From NCBI GenBank assembly GCA_003220265.1, contig QHRW01000049.1, positions 1 to 44,916 on the forward strand: a DNA stretch of 44,916 nt, written 5' to 3'. Position 1 is the stretch's first letter; the number at the start of each line of letters is the position of its first letter. The DNA comes from Candidatus Rokuibacteriota bacterium. Lineage in GTDB: Bacteria > Methylomirabilota > Methylomirabilia > Rokubacteriales > CSP1-6. Both the position numbers and the translations under genes were made by a program. The notes under the pieces are model-generated. The model had not been told where the DNA came from and did no database searches. It worked only from the letters and a program-made list of their open reading frames with translations. Below, in pieces: positions 1-9,227 of the stretch.

Positions 1-2151
1 TCCCGCCCGCGGCTCGTAGTCCTCGCTGGACTCCGCGATGCCGGGGCACGGCGAGATCGCACAGGGCAGATCCGCCGTGGCGTAGTCCACCGTCACCGCG
101 CCGGCCATGCCCCCGGTGCGCGTCACGGTGATGACCGCGGAGCCGGCCGCCTCGTTGACCGAGAACGTCGCCGCTGTAAACTTGATGATGCCGCCCGCGT
201 CCGCGTCGCCGATGGTCAGCACCGCGCTCGCGCGCGGGCCGATGGCCACGGCCGGCGCCGCCGACGAGTTGGCGCCGCTCAAGGCCAGCAGCACGGTCTT
301 CGGGCCCGCCACGACCTTGTCGGGCAGGATCTTCACGGGGAACGACATCGTCGCGATGCTGGGCGCGAACGTGAGGACGCCCGATGTCGCCACGTAGTTG
401 ACGCCCGTCACCGCGGTGCCGTCGCTGGTCGAGTAGCGGACGGTCGCCGTGTCGGTCAGCGGGCCGGTCCGCACGACGTTGACGGTGGCCATCGCCGTCG
501 TCTCGGACACGCTGTAGTTGGACGCGCCGAACTGCAAGCCCTTCTGGGCGTCCTTGATGGTGAGCACGGCATTCTTGATCGCGCCCAGCACGGGCACGCC
601 GGCGCCGGCGAAGCCCGTGCTCGAGCGCACGTTGCTCAGCGAGAGCAGGACGGTGTTGTCGCCCTCGATCAAGCTGTCGCCGACGATCGGGATCGAGAAC
701 GTCTTGGAGGTATTGGTGGAGTCGAACGTGAGCGTCCCCGAGGTGGCCACGTAGTTGTGGCCGGCGCGGGCCGTGCCGTCCGCGGTGGCGAAGTCGACGA
801 GCACACCGCCGGCCATCCCGAGCGTGCGCGCGACCGTGATGACCGCGCTCGTGTTGCCCGAGGCCGGCTCGTTCACGGTGTACGCGCCCGTGCTGAACTG
901 CACGGTGCCGCCCAGGTCGTTGTCGGCGATCGTCACCGTCGCCGACGACGGCGTACCGATGACACCGCTGACCGGCGAGATCCCGGTGAGCGTGAACGTG
1001 AACGATCGCGGCCCGTCCACCAGCGGGTTCTCGAGGATCGGGATCGACACCGTCTGCGTCAGCACGCCGGCGCCGAACGTGACGCTGGTGTTCGCCGGCA
1101 GCGTGTAGTCGCGCCCGGCCTGCGCCGTCCCGTCGGTGATCGAGAACTGGACCACGACGCCGGAGGCCAGCGCGGTCCCGGTGCGCTGGATGGTGACGAG
1201 CGCGTTCTTGCCCGCCTCCAGCACCGGATAGGTCGTCGCGCTCAGCTTGACCGTGCCCGCACGGTCCTCGTCGACGATGCTCAGCGGCGCACTCGCCAGC
1301 GAGCCCAGCATCGCCCCCGGCCCGCCCGGCGCGCTGAGCACGATGTTGGCGCTGCGATTGCCGTCGACCAGCGTGTTGACCGTGGTCTTCACGCTGAACA
1401 TCTGCGTCGCCACGGAGGCCGCAAACGTGAGCGTGCCGCCCGTCGGCGCCGTGAAGTCTCCGGGCGTGCTCGTGCCGCCGCCCACCGACCACCCCACGGT
1501 CGCCGGCGCCGTAAGATTTCCCGTCCGCTTCACGGTGACCGTGAGCGAGCTGCCTTCCGTCACCGAGTAGGCCGACTGCCCGAGATCGAACAGCGTCACG
1601 TCGCGGACCATCGTCACCAGGCCGTAGTGCGTCGTGGTCCGCGCGCTCAGGTTGGCCGTGAGCACGCCGGTGATGACGTCCTTGGCGGCCCGCATCGTGC
1701 CGATGAAGGTATAGCGGTCGGCCGTCGGCAGGGCGCTCACCGACAGGCTGCCGGTGACGCTCCCATTGGCGCCGACGAGCAGGTTGCCCGTGGTCAGGTT
1801 CGTCGTCACCGCCGGCGTCGAGGCATCGACGAGCGCGCCCGTCGTGAACGTGCCGGACGGGCCGAACGTCGTCTGGCCGACCTGGGTCGTGCTGCCGCCG
1901 AGCTTGGACTCCACGCGCTGGACGTACACGCGCCACGTGCCGAACATGTCGGTCTGGAAGAAGTCGGGCAGCGGATCGCCGCTCCCACCACCAACCTTCG
2001 ACATCGCGACCATGCCCGGGAAGCCGACCTCGGTGCCGGACGTCAGCCCCAGGATCAGGTCGCGCGAGGCACCCGTCGAATCGGTGGTGATCCGCGTGTC
2101 GAAGCCCGCGTTCGTGTTCTGCACGGCGCCGACGGCGCCGTCGAAGGTCAC
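1..2151 (-). pseudogene. Calx-beta repeat secreted protein, part downstream of an in-frame stop; C-terminus beyond window
   Basis: The frame is open from the codon after the TGA at 2152-2154 to the window edge (717 codons) and is the same frame as the upstream 222-codon piece. It starts with the remainder of an internal repeat (GTWRVY-type unit near nt 1930). It then runs through several Calx-beta domains, recognised by DGTAxxGxxY-type motifs followed by SGxLTF strands (around nt 1450, 1110, 770, 410 and a last partial one near 100). Calx-beta domains bind calcium and are typical of long extracellular adhesion proteins. A GTG codon follows the TGA directly, and Met codons lie about 40 codons later. 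None has a visible ribosome binding site or signal peptide, so an independent gene is unlikely. Most simply this is the C-terminal part of a gene broken by one nonsense change or one base error. Confidence 0.7.
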
Positions 2152-2820
2152 TCAGCCAAACGAGACCGGACCGTCCGAGCGGCGCGCCCGCACGGTGCCA
2201 TCCGAACGGTCGAGATCGGCCTCGGTGCATCCGCTGTCGCCGTGGAACGTGATCGATCCCTTGGTCCAGGCCGCGTCGCCGGTGTTGACGGCGTTCGTGC
2301 TGGGCGTGAGCTCGTGATAATCCCAGTCGCCGCCCAGATCATCCGTCTGCGTGAAGGTCTGGGTGTCATCGCGCTTCACGAACGTGAACAGGCCGACCTG
2401 GCCGAGCACCGTGGCGGCGCCGACCAGTGTGAATCGGCTGGTGAGCAGCCGCGCTTCGCGAACGACCAGCGCTCCCGACGGCGCGCCAACCCCCGTCAGC
2501 AGCAGCGTCCCGTTGACCACGCCCCCGATCGAGACGGAGAGATTGCCGCTCACCGTGTACGACGTGATGCCGTCGTCGGCGGTGAGGGTGCTGACCCCCG
2601 TCACCACGCCGGTCGAGTCGAAGGAGACCTCGCCGCTGTACGACCGGACATCGACGCCGGTGAGGACGCCCCGTGGCGTCGCGAGCTGGAAGACCTGCCA
2701 CGTGCCCTCGAGGTCGGCGGCGGAGAACGTCTGGGCCTGGACGGGCGCCACGACGGCCAGGCAGCCGAGCACGAACAGCGCGAACCCCACACCCCACTGC
2801 CGCCGCCCAAGAGCACTCAC
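2152..2820 (-). pseudogene. N-terminal part of the Calx-beta repeat secreted protein, ended by an in-frame TGA
   Basis: 222 aa from a GTG start preceded by a strong GGAGGAGG ribosome binding site. The first 30 residues form a signal peptide with a hydrophobic core and probable cleavage after AQA. Two related units of roughly 120 aa follow, each opening with a G-x-W motif (GTWQVF, then GDWDYH). A third unit, GTWRVY, lies beyond the stop. The TGA falls inside the second unit, so the protein is cut in the middle of a repeat and not at a domain edge. As it stands the product would be a short secreted protein of unknown function. Its downstream neighbour, 80 nt away, is the large secreted protease. 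Confidence 0.65.
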
Positions 2821-2899
2821 TCGGCTCGCCTCCTCCGTTCGTGACGGATCGTCGAAACTACGTGATGACGCTCATGGCGCCGGCGCGCGCAGCAGGCTT

Positions 2900-5800
2900 C
2901 TAGAAAGACCGTGCCGGTGCGGCCGGCGGCAGCGGCGAGATGACGACGTTACCGCTGGCGCCGACGTTGTTCGTCTCGTCCGCCTCCGCGAGCACGGCAC
3001 CGCTGTCGGCGTGGGCCAGGACCCGGTAGGTGCCGGCCACAGCGTCGACGGGGATGACCACGGTGGTCGGCACCGCGAGCATGGCGCCGGCCGCGAGCGG
3101 ACCGGCCACGGTCACCGTGGTGAGCAAGGTGTCGCCGCCGTCCAGGCTCGCGTTCGGCGAGAGGTAGAAGGCGACGTCGAACGGCCCGGCGGCGGCAGTG
3201 GCGCCCTTGTTCTTCAGGGTCGCGCTCACCGCGACCGTCGCGCCGCGGGCGGGATTCGCCGGGGCGCTGACCGCGGTGACCGTCAGGTCGGGACCGACGG
3301 CGAGGGTGGCGCTGACGCCGATGTTGTTGGACTCGTTCGGCTCCACGATCGTGTTGGGGAAGTCCGCCTGCACGGCGAAGGCGTAAAGGCCGGGCGGCGT
3401 GCCGGACGGGATCGTCACCATGGTCACGGCGCTGCCCGTCATTCCGGCCGCGATCGCTGGAACGGCCACGAGGCCAAAATCGGTCACGACGCTGCCGTTC
3501 GAGGTCAGCGCCAGGCTCGACGACGACGCCGGGGCGTTGCCCGGCGCCGCCGAGAGGTTCTTCACGACGTGCGTGACGGTGACGGTGCCGCCGGCCAGCA
3601 CGCTGGCCGGCGTGAACGTGACCGACTGCACGGTCAGGTCGGGACGGACGACGTTGAGGATGCTCGCCGTCAGCAGGCCGTTGTTCGTCTCGTCGGCTTC
3701 GTCGATCGCCCCGCCGCTGTCGGCAGTCACACGAATCCGATAGCGGCCGGGCGTCGTGTCAGCGGGGAGCAGCACGGTGCTGGGGCCCGGGACGCTGAGG
3801 CCGGCGCCCACGACGACGCCCGTGCGGCTGGGGCCGATCGGAACGTCGGCGCCCGTGGGGACACCGCCGGCGTTCACCGGGACGAGCGCGAAGCCGACCT
3901 CGAAGCCGTTGGCCGCGACGCCACCCTTGTTCGCCACGGTGTACGTCACGCTCACGTTCGTGCCCGGTGAGGCGCTCGTCAACGTGGAAGCCGCCGTCAC
4001 CGTGAGGTCGGGGCCGACGACGAGGCGCGCGATACTGGCGCCGAGGTTGTTCCCCTCGCCCGGTTCCTGGATCGTGCCGCCGTCGTCAGCGACCGCGATG
4101 AAATAGTAGGCGCCGGGCGGCGTGGCGAGCGGAACGGTCACCGTCCGCGTCACCGTGGTCACCGTCCCCGCCGCGAGCGCGGCGACGCTCTGCTGACCGT
4201 AGTCCGCCACCGGCGAGGCAACGCTCGAGTTCGAGCTGGCGAGATAGAGGTGGCCGAGCGACGCCGGCGCGTTGCCCGGCGCCGGCGCGACGTTCTTCAC
4301 CGTGTACGTGACCGTCACGCTGCCATTCGGACGCGTCGCCGCCGGCGTGAACGTCACCGACGGCACCGTCAGGTCGGGCCGCACGACGTTGAGCACGCCG
4401 GCGGTGAGCCGCTCGTTGTTCGCCTCGTCGGCCTCGTCGACGGCGCCGGCGCTGTCGGCGGTCACTCGAATGCGATAGAGGCCGGGCGTCGTGTCGGCCG
4501 GAATCACGACCGTGCTCGGGCCGGCGACGCTGAGGCCGGGGCCGGCATTGACCGTCGTCCGGGTCGGCCCGATCGGGACGTCGGCGCCCGTCGGCACGCC
4601 CGAGGCGTTCACCGGCACCAGCGCGAAGCCGATGGCGAAGTCGTTGGCCGCCGCGCCGCCCTTGTTCATCACCGTGTACGTCACGCTCACGTTCCTGCCC
4701 GGCGAGGCGCCCGTCACCGTGGAAGCCGCCGTCACCGTCAGGTCGGGGCCGACCAGGACCCGCGCGACGCTCGCGCCGAGATTGCTCTCGTTCGGCTCCT
4801 CGATGGTGCCGCCGTCGTCCGCAACCGCCACGAAGTAATAGAAGCCGGGCGGCGTGCCCAGGGGAATCGTCACCGGCCGCACGATGCTGGCCATCATGCC
4901 GGCGGTCAGCGCGGCGACGTTCTGCTGGCCGTAGTCCGCGACGGGCGAGGCGACGCTCGAGTTCGTGGTGGTCAGGTACAGATGTCCGAGCGATGCCGGC
5001 GCGTTGCCGGGGGCCACGGCGATGTTCTTCACCGTGTACGTGACGGTCACGCTGCCATTCGGCCGCGTCGCCGCCGGCGTGAACGTGATGGACGGCACCA
5101 CGAGGTCCGGCCGCACGACGTTGAGCGTGCCGGCCGTCAGCAGCGCGTTGTTCGTCTCGTCCGCCTCCGGAACGGCCGCCGTGCTGTCGGCGGTCACGCG
5201 GATGCGGTAGCGGCCCGGCACCGTGTCCGCGGGAATCAGCACGGTGCTCGGGCCGAGCACGCTGAGGCCGGGGCCGGCGTTGACGCCTGCCCGGCTGGGA
5301 CCGATCGGAATGTCCGCGCCCGTCGGCACACCGGCCGTGTTCACCGGCACCAGCGCGAAGCCGATTGCGAAGCCGTTCGCCGCCGCGCCGCCCTTGTTCA
5401 TCACCGTGTACGTCACGCTGACGTTGGTGCCCGGTGAGGCGCCGGCGGCCGTGGTCGCCGCCGTCACCGTCAGGTCGGGGCCGACGAGCAGTCGCGTGAT
5501 GCTGGCGCCGAGGTTGTTCCCCTCGTTCACTTCCTGGACCGTGCCGGCATCGTCGGCGACCGCGACGAAGTAGTAGAAGCCGGGTGGCGTGCTGAGGGGA
5601 ATCGTCACCGGCCGCACGATGCCGGCCATCATGCCGGCCGTCAGCGCGGCGACGCTCTGCTGGCCGTAGTCCGCGACCGGCGAGGCGACGCTGGAGTTCG
5701 TGGTGGTCAGGTACAGATGTCCGAGCGATGCCGGCGCGTTCCCCGGCGCCGGCGAGACGTTCTTGACCGTGTAGGTGACCGTCACGCTGCCGTTGGCGGC

Positions 5801-8386
5801 CGTCGCGGCGGGCGTGAACGTCACGGTCGGCACCGTCAGGTCCGGTCGGACGACGCTGATGACGCCGGTCGTGAGCAGCGCGTTGTTGCTCTCGTCCGCC
5901 TCGTCGATGGCGCCGGCGTTGTCCGCGGTCACACGGATGCGATAGAAGCCCGGCGCTGTGTCAGCCGGAATCAACACCGTGCTCGGTCCCATCACGCTGA
6001 GACCGGCGCCGACGTTCAAGGCCGTCCGGCTCGGGCCGATTGGAATATCCGCGCCCGCCGGCGCGCCGCCCGCGGTCACCGGCACCAGCGCGAAGCCGAT
6101 CGCGAAACCGTTGGCCGCCTGGCCGCCCTTGTTGAGCACGGTATAGGTCACGCTGACGTTCGTCCCCGGCGCCGCGCCGGCAACCGTGGCGGCCGCCGTG
6201 ACCGTGAGGTCGGGGCCCACGATGAGCCTGACGGCGCTCGCGCCGAGGTTGTTGCTTTCGCTGAGCTCGGCGACTGCGTTGGCGGCGTCGGCTGACGCCA
6301 GCAGGTAATACAGGCCCGGCAGCGTGCCCACGGGAACCTGGACGGATTTCGTGGTGCTCACCATCCCGCCGGCGGTGACCGCTGCAACGGAGACCGTGCC
6401 GAGGTCGGTGGCGCCGATGGCGCTCGTATTGCTGCTCGAGAGGAACAGTCGCGAGACGGAGGCGGGCGCGTTGCCGGGCGCCGCCGCCACGTTCTTGACC
6501 ACGTGGGTCACGCTCGTGTTGGCGCCGGGCGCGACCGCGGTGGGCGTGAACGTGACCGACGACACCGTGAGATCGGATGTCACGACGGCCAGCGTGGCCG
6601 TGAGCCGCTCGTTGTTCTCCTCGTTCAGCTCCTCCACGATGTTCGTGCTGTCGGCCGTCACGCGCACCTTGTACAGCCCCGTCGGCGCCGTGCCCGGGAT
6701 CGTCAGCACGTTACTGAGCGCCTGCGTGGCGTTCCCCGACAGGCTCGCCGTCCGGCTCGGACCCAGCGGGATGTCGGGGCCGCTCGGCGCGCCCCCCGCG
6801 TCGAGCGGCACGAGGCCGAAGCTCACCGTGAACCCGGTGGCCGGCTGCGCGCCGAAGTTCCTGAGCGTGTAGTTGACTGTGATGTTCGTGCCGAGCGCGG
6901 CCGCCGCCGCCGTGGTCGCGGTGGTGACAGCCACGTCCGGACCGAGCGTGGCCAGGGCCGCCATGACGTCGATCCGGCGCAGCGTGAACCCTCCTGGCAC
7001 CCGCTGGTCCGTGACCGAGAGTCCGGTGCTCTTCAGCGCGTTGACCAGCGTCGTCACGCTCACATCGGGTGCAGCCTGTTTCAGGACCGCGACGGCCCCC
7101 GCCACGTGCGGCGTCGCCATGGAGGTGCCGGAGATCGTGCCGTAGCCGATGCCCTCGCCGGCGGCATTCGATGACGGGTCACCGGACGGAACGGACGACG
7201 TGATCCACTTCCCGGGCGCCAGGATCAGGTTGGGGAACTCGGTAGGCGAGCCGATGTTCGAGAAGTCCGAGACGTGATTGACGATCGTGCCGAACGAGCC
7301 GTCATCGACGGAGCCGACGCTGATCGACGTCGAGATGCACGCGGGAAACGAGATGGCGTCGGTTTCAAAGCTGTTGCCCGACGCGATGACGGTGGCCACG
7401 CCCGCGGCGCGCAGATTGTTGATGGCGGCCTTGACCGCCTGCACGCTGGCGTCGGGCTCGTTGTCACACCTGACGCTGGTCAACCCGCCGCCGAGGCTCA
7501 TGTTCACGGCGGCGACAGGCATCCCGTCCTGCTTCTGCTGCAGCACGTGCTCCAGCGCCGCGACGAGGTCTGACGCGAACGTCGTGGGAGACCCGAAGTC
7601 GTTCGAGAACACCTGGACCGCCAGGATCTGCGCGCCCGGGCCCACGCCCGTGCGCGGCAGGACGCCGGCCGCCGCGCCGTCGCCCGCCGCGATGCCGGCG
7701 ACGTGCGTGCCGTGGCTGCACTCGTCGAAGCCCGACGGGAACGGGTCGAAAGAGCACGGCACGGCCGCGCCCGCGCCGATCTGCGTCTCGGTGCCGTTCG
7801 GACAGTCGCCGACGCCGTCCCCGGTGGCGTCGGTGCCGCTGGCGAAGCACGCCTCGCCCACCACCTTGCCGGCCAAGAACTCATGCGAGCCGTCGACGCC
7901 GGTGTCGAGGACGGCCACAACGGTGCCGGTGCCGTCGACACCCGCGGCGTGCGCCTGGTCGGCGTGGACCAGCGGAACGCTCTCTTGGAGGGTCAGCTTC
8001 AGTCGCCGGTCCTCGTGCACGGCGACCACGATGCCGCGCATCGCGTCGAGCGCGCGCAGCGCATCCGCACTGGCGTCGATGGCGATGTACGGCACGGTGC
8101 GGAACCCGCGCGTCACCCGGTGCGCCGTGCCCTTCAGCCCGTGGCGCACGGCGGCCTGCAGCGTGCCGATGCCCTGGCGCTGACCGGCGATCGCCCCCGG
8201 ATCCGCCAGCGTGGACTCCGGCACGAACCCGCCGTTGAGCTGCACGATGACGCGGACATGGCCGTGACTCGCCGCTTTAGCGGTGAGATCAGCGGCGACC
8301 ACCTTCGGCTCTGCAGTGCTTCCCGGCGTTGTCAGGGCGAGCGCCAGGCACGCCAGCGCCACGACCACCGTGAGCTGCTTTTTCAT
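2900..8386 (-). CDS. Secreted subtilisin-like (S8) serine protease with I9-type prodomain and eleven CARDB repeats
   Basis: 1828 aa with a Sec signal peptide (MKKQL start, cleavage near residue 25). An inhibitor-I9-like prodomain follows (about 43-135, opening VRVIVQL), then the S8 catalytic domain (about 150-480). Visible catalytic residues are Asp161 (VLDTGVDG), His225 (SHGTHVAG), the oxyanion Asn338 (ASGNS) and Ser422 (GTSMATP). Six cysteines in the catalytic part could form disulfides, fitting export. From residue 482 to about 1815 there are eleven CARDB units of about 122 aa in two alternating types: one has NVSVTYTVxNKGG and IPIGPSRT, the other has APGNAPAS and ADYGQQ. They form a 245-residue dimer repeat at the centre. 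CARDB modules are adhesion-type beta domains. No C-terminal anchor or sorting signal is visible. The likely role is degradation of external protein. Confidence 0.9.
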   Translation of the reverse strand: MKKQLTVVVALACLALALTTPGSTAEPKVVAADLTAKAASHGHVRVIVQLNGGFVPESTLADPGAIAGQRQGIGTLQAAVRHGLKGTAHRVTRGFRTVPYIAIDASADALRALDAMRGIVVAVHEDRRLKLTLQESVPLVHADQAHAAGVDGTGTVVAVLDTGVDGSHEFLAGKVVGEACFASGTDATGDGVGDCPNGTETQIGAGAAVPCSFDPFPSGFDECSHGTHVAGIAAGDGAAAGVLPRTGVGPGAQILAVQVFSNDFGSPTTFASDLVAALEHVLQQKQDGMPVAAVNMSLGGGLTSVRCDNEPDASVQAVKAAINNLRAAGVATVIASGNSFETDAISFPACISTSISVGSVDDGSFGTIVNHVSDFSNIGSPTEFPNLILAPGKWITSSVPSGDPSSNAAGEGIGYGTISGTSMATPHVAGAVAVLKQAAPDVSVTTLVNALKSTGLSVTDQRVPGGFTLRRIDVMAALATLGPDVAVTTATTAAAAALGTNITVNYTLRNFGAQPATGFTVSFGLVPLDAGGAPSGPDIPLGPSRTASLSGNATQALSNVLTIPGTAPTGLYKVRVTADSTNIVEELNEENNERLTATLAVVTSDLTVSSVTFTPTAVAPGANTSVTHVVKNVAAAPGNAPASVSRLFLSSSNTSAIGATDLGTVSVAAVTAGGMVSTTKSVQVPVGTLPGLYYLLASADAANAVAELSESNNLGASAVRLIVGPDLTVTAAATVAGAAPGTNVSVTYTVLNKGGQAANGFAIGFALVPVTAGGAPAGADIPIGPSRTALNVGAGLSVMGPSTVLIPADTAPGFYRIRVTADNAGAIDEADESNNALLTTGVISVVRPDLTVPTVTFTPAATAANGSVTVTYTVKNVSPAPGNAPASLGHLYLTTTNSSVASPVADYGQQSVAALTAGMMAGIVRPVTIPLSTPPGFYYFVAVADDAGTVQEVNEGNNLGASITRLLVGPDLTVTAATTAAGASPGTNVSVTYTVMNKGGAAANGFAIGFALVPVNTAGVPTGADIPIGPSRAGVNAGPGLSVLGPSTVLIPADTVPGRYRIRVTADSTAAVPEADETNNALLTAGTLNVVRPDLVVPSITFTPAATRPNGSVTVTYTVKNIAVAPGNAPASLGHLYLTTTNSSVASPVADYGQQNVAALTAGMMASIVRPVTIPLGTPPGFYYFVAVADDGGTIEEPNESNLGASVARVLVGPDLTVTAASTVTGASPGRNVSVTYTVMNKGGAAANDFAIGFALVPVNASGVPTGADVPIGPTRTTVNAGPGLSVAGPSTVVIPADTTPGLYRIRVTADSAGAVDEADEANNERLTAGVLNVVRPDLTVPSVTFTPAATRPNGSVTVTYTVKNVAPAPGNAPASLGHLYLASSNSSVASPVADYGQQSVAALAAGTVTTVTRTVTVPLATPPGAYYFIAVADDGGTIQEPGEGNNLGASIARLVVGPDLTVTAASTLTSASPGTNVSVTYTVANKGGVAANGFEVGFALVPVNAGGVPTGADVPIGPSRTGVVVGAGLSVPGPSTVLLPADTTPGRYRIRVTADSGGAIDEADETNNGLLTASILNVVRPDLTVQSVTFTPASVLAGGTVTVTHVVKNLSAAPGNAPASSSSLALTSNGSVVTDFGLVAVPAIAAGMTGSAVTMVTIPSGTPPGLYAFAVQADFPNTIVEPNESNNIGVSATLAVGPDLTVTAVSAPANPARGATVAVSATLKNKGATAAAGPFDVAFYLSPNASLDGGDTLLTTVTVAGPLAAGAMLAVPTTVVIPVDAVAGTYRVLAHADSGAVLAEADETNNVGASGNVVISPLPPAAPARSF
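3250..6940 (-). repeat. Tandem DNA repeats of about 735 bp encoding CARDB domain pairs
   Basis: Within the protease gene a strongly conserved stretch (encoding NVSVTYTV) recurs near nt 3945, 4680, 5412 and 6150, a spacing of about 731-737 bp. Each unit encodes one A-type plus one B-type CARDB domain. The central units are nearly identical, while the first and last are more diverged. This pattern fits expansion by unequal recombination. One B-type unit has lost one codon of the conserved NESNN motif (NESN followed by LGAS, near nt 4790). Confidence 0.8.
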
Positions 8387-8831
8387 GTAGGGATCTCTAT
8401 TGGCCGCTCAACGTTCTGGAGCGCGCCTCGTCGACCGCTACGGGTCCGAACGAGGGCGCGTCAGGCGCGTCGCTGAAGGAGATCCACCGCGGAATTTTGG
8501 GCTCCGACCGGGTGGGCGGTCGGAGCGGAAGGTCGGCCGGACAACACGACCGAGCGACGCTTATCGAGGTGCAATCAACTGTCAAGATCTCGGTCGTTGT
8601 AGAAAGTACGGCGCCGGCCATGGGGGCGCACTTTGTGCAACGGAAGTGCCACGCCGTCGCAGTCGTCCGACGGCGCACAAGTGTCAGGAACTATTAGGGG
8701 AGGCGGAAGGGTCGGGGGAGTCGGAAGAAGGTCGGCCGATCAGTTCCTGTCCGAGGCGAGCCAATTAGTCCGGCTGAACGCCCGGCACCATCCACCATAT
8801 AGAGGCGGCGCGGCCGGCGCGCCGTGTCGGA
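8387..8831. other. 445-nt gap without a recognised gene
   Basis: This lies between the start of the protease gene and the end of the I9-like gene, both on the minus strand. It should therefore hold the protease promoter. Short open frames exist but none shows a ribosome binding site, domain or convincing codon use. A GC-rich stretch at 8805-8850 can form small stems. No clear -10/-35 pair, terminator with a T-run or repeat was seen. Confidence 0.5.
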
Positions 8832-9224
8832 TCAGTGGCCGGCGCCGGATGGTAGCGGCTGAAGCGCGGTGTCCTCCGAGATGCTCACGACGCGCGGGGA
8901 AACGGCCAGCGTCTGCAGTGCGGCCTCCGAGGCGACGAGTGAGAGGAACGGAACGCTGGTGTATCGGCGGCCGAGCCGGTGAGGGACCGCGGCCAGCTCG
9001 GCGAGCACGGCATCCTGGGCCGCGCTGATCGCCCGAGCGTCGGCGCCCTCGGGAACCCGCAAGCGGACGATGACCCGCACGCCGCCCTGCTCGCGCGCTT
9101 TCGCGAGCAGCTCCGGGGTCACGCCGGGCATCGACGACGCCATCGCGCAGCCGGCCGCAGCCAGCCCACTGACGACTCCGACGAGGATGGCCGCGCCCCT
9201 CGCATACCGGTGTGGCCGGCGCAC
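8832..9224 (-). CDS. Lipoprotein-like stand-alone I9 (subtilisin prodomain/inhibitor) protein
   Basis: 130 aa from a GTG start, 3 nt after the stop of the oxidoreductase gene, so translation is probably coupled. Residues 10-26 are hydrophobic and end in LAAAGC, close to a lipobox, so Cys26 may be lipidated. Residues 48-125 align by eye with the prodomain of the large protease upstream in coordinates: VRVIVRL here against VRVIVQL there, then a helix, TSVPFLSL against RTVPYIAI, and VVSISED against VVAVHED. No catalytic domain follows. In the I9 family such a domain folds and inhibits subtilisins, so this could be an inhibitor, a folding helper acting in trans, or a decayed protease. The similarity is visible; the function is inferred. 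Confidence 0.6.
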   Translation of the reverse strand: MRRPHRYARGAAILVGVVSGLAAAGCAMASSMPGVTPELLAKAREQGGVRVIVRLRVPEGADARAISAAQDAVLAELAAVPHRLGRRYTSVPFLSLVASEAALQTLAVSPRVVSISEDTALQPLPSGAGH

Positions 9225-9227
9225 GAC

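Noticed and set aside
2152..2154. TGA as a selenocysteine codon
   Set aside because: No hairpin resembling a selenocysteine insertion element was seen after it, and the protein family is not redox-active. Simple disruption is the better explanation.
757..2844. 695-codon plus-strand frame opposite the Calx-beta gene
   Set aside because: The composition is Arg/His-rich with no domain, while the minus-strand frame shows clear repeats and a signal peptide.
8397..8678. 93-codon minus-strand frame in the gap before the protease gene
   Set aside because: There is no convincing start site or domain, and it occupies the space expected for the protease promoter.
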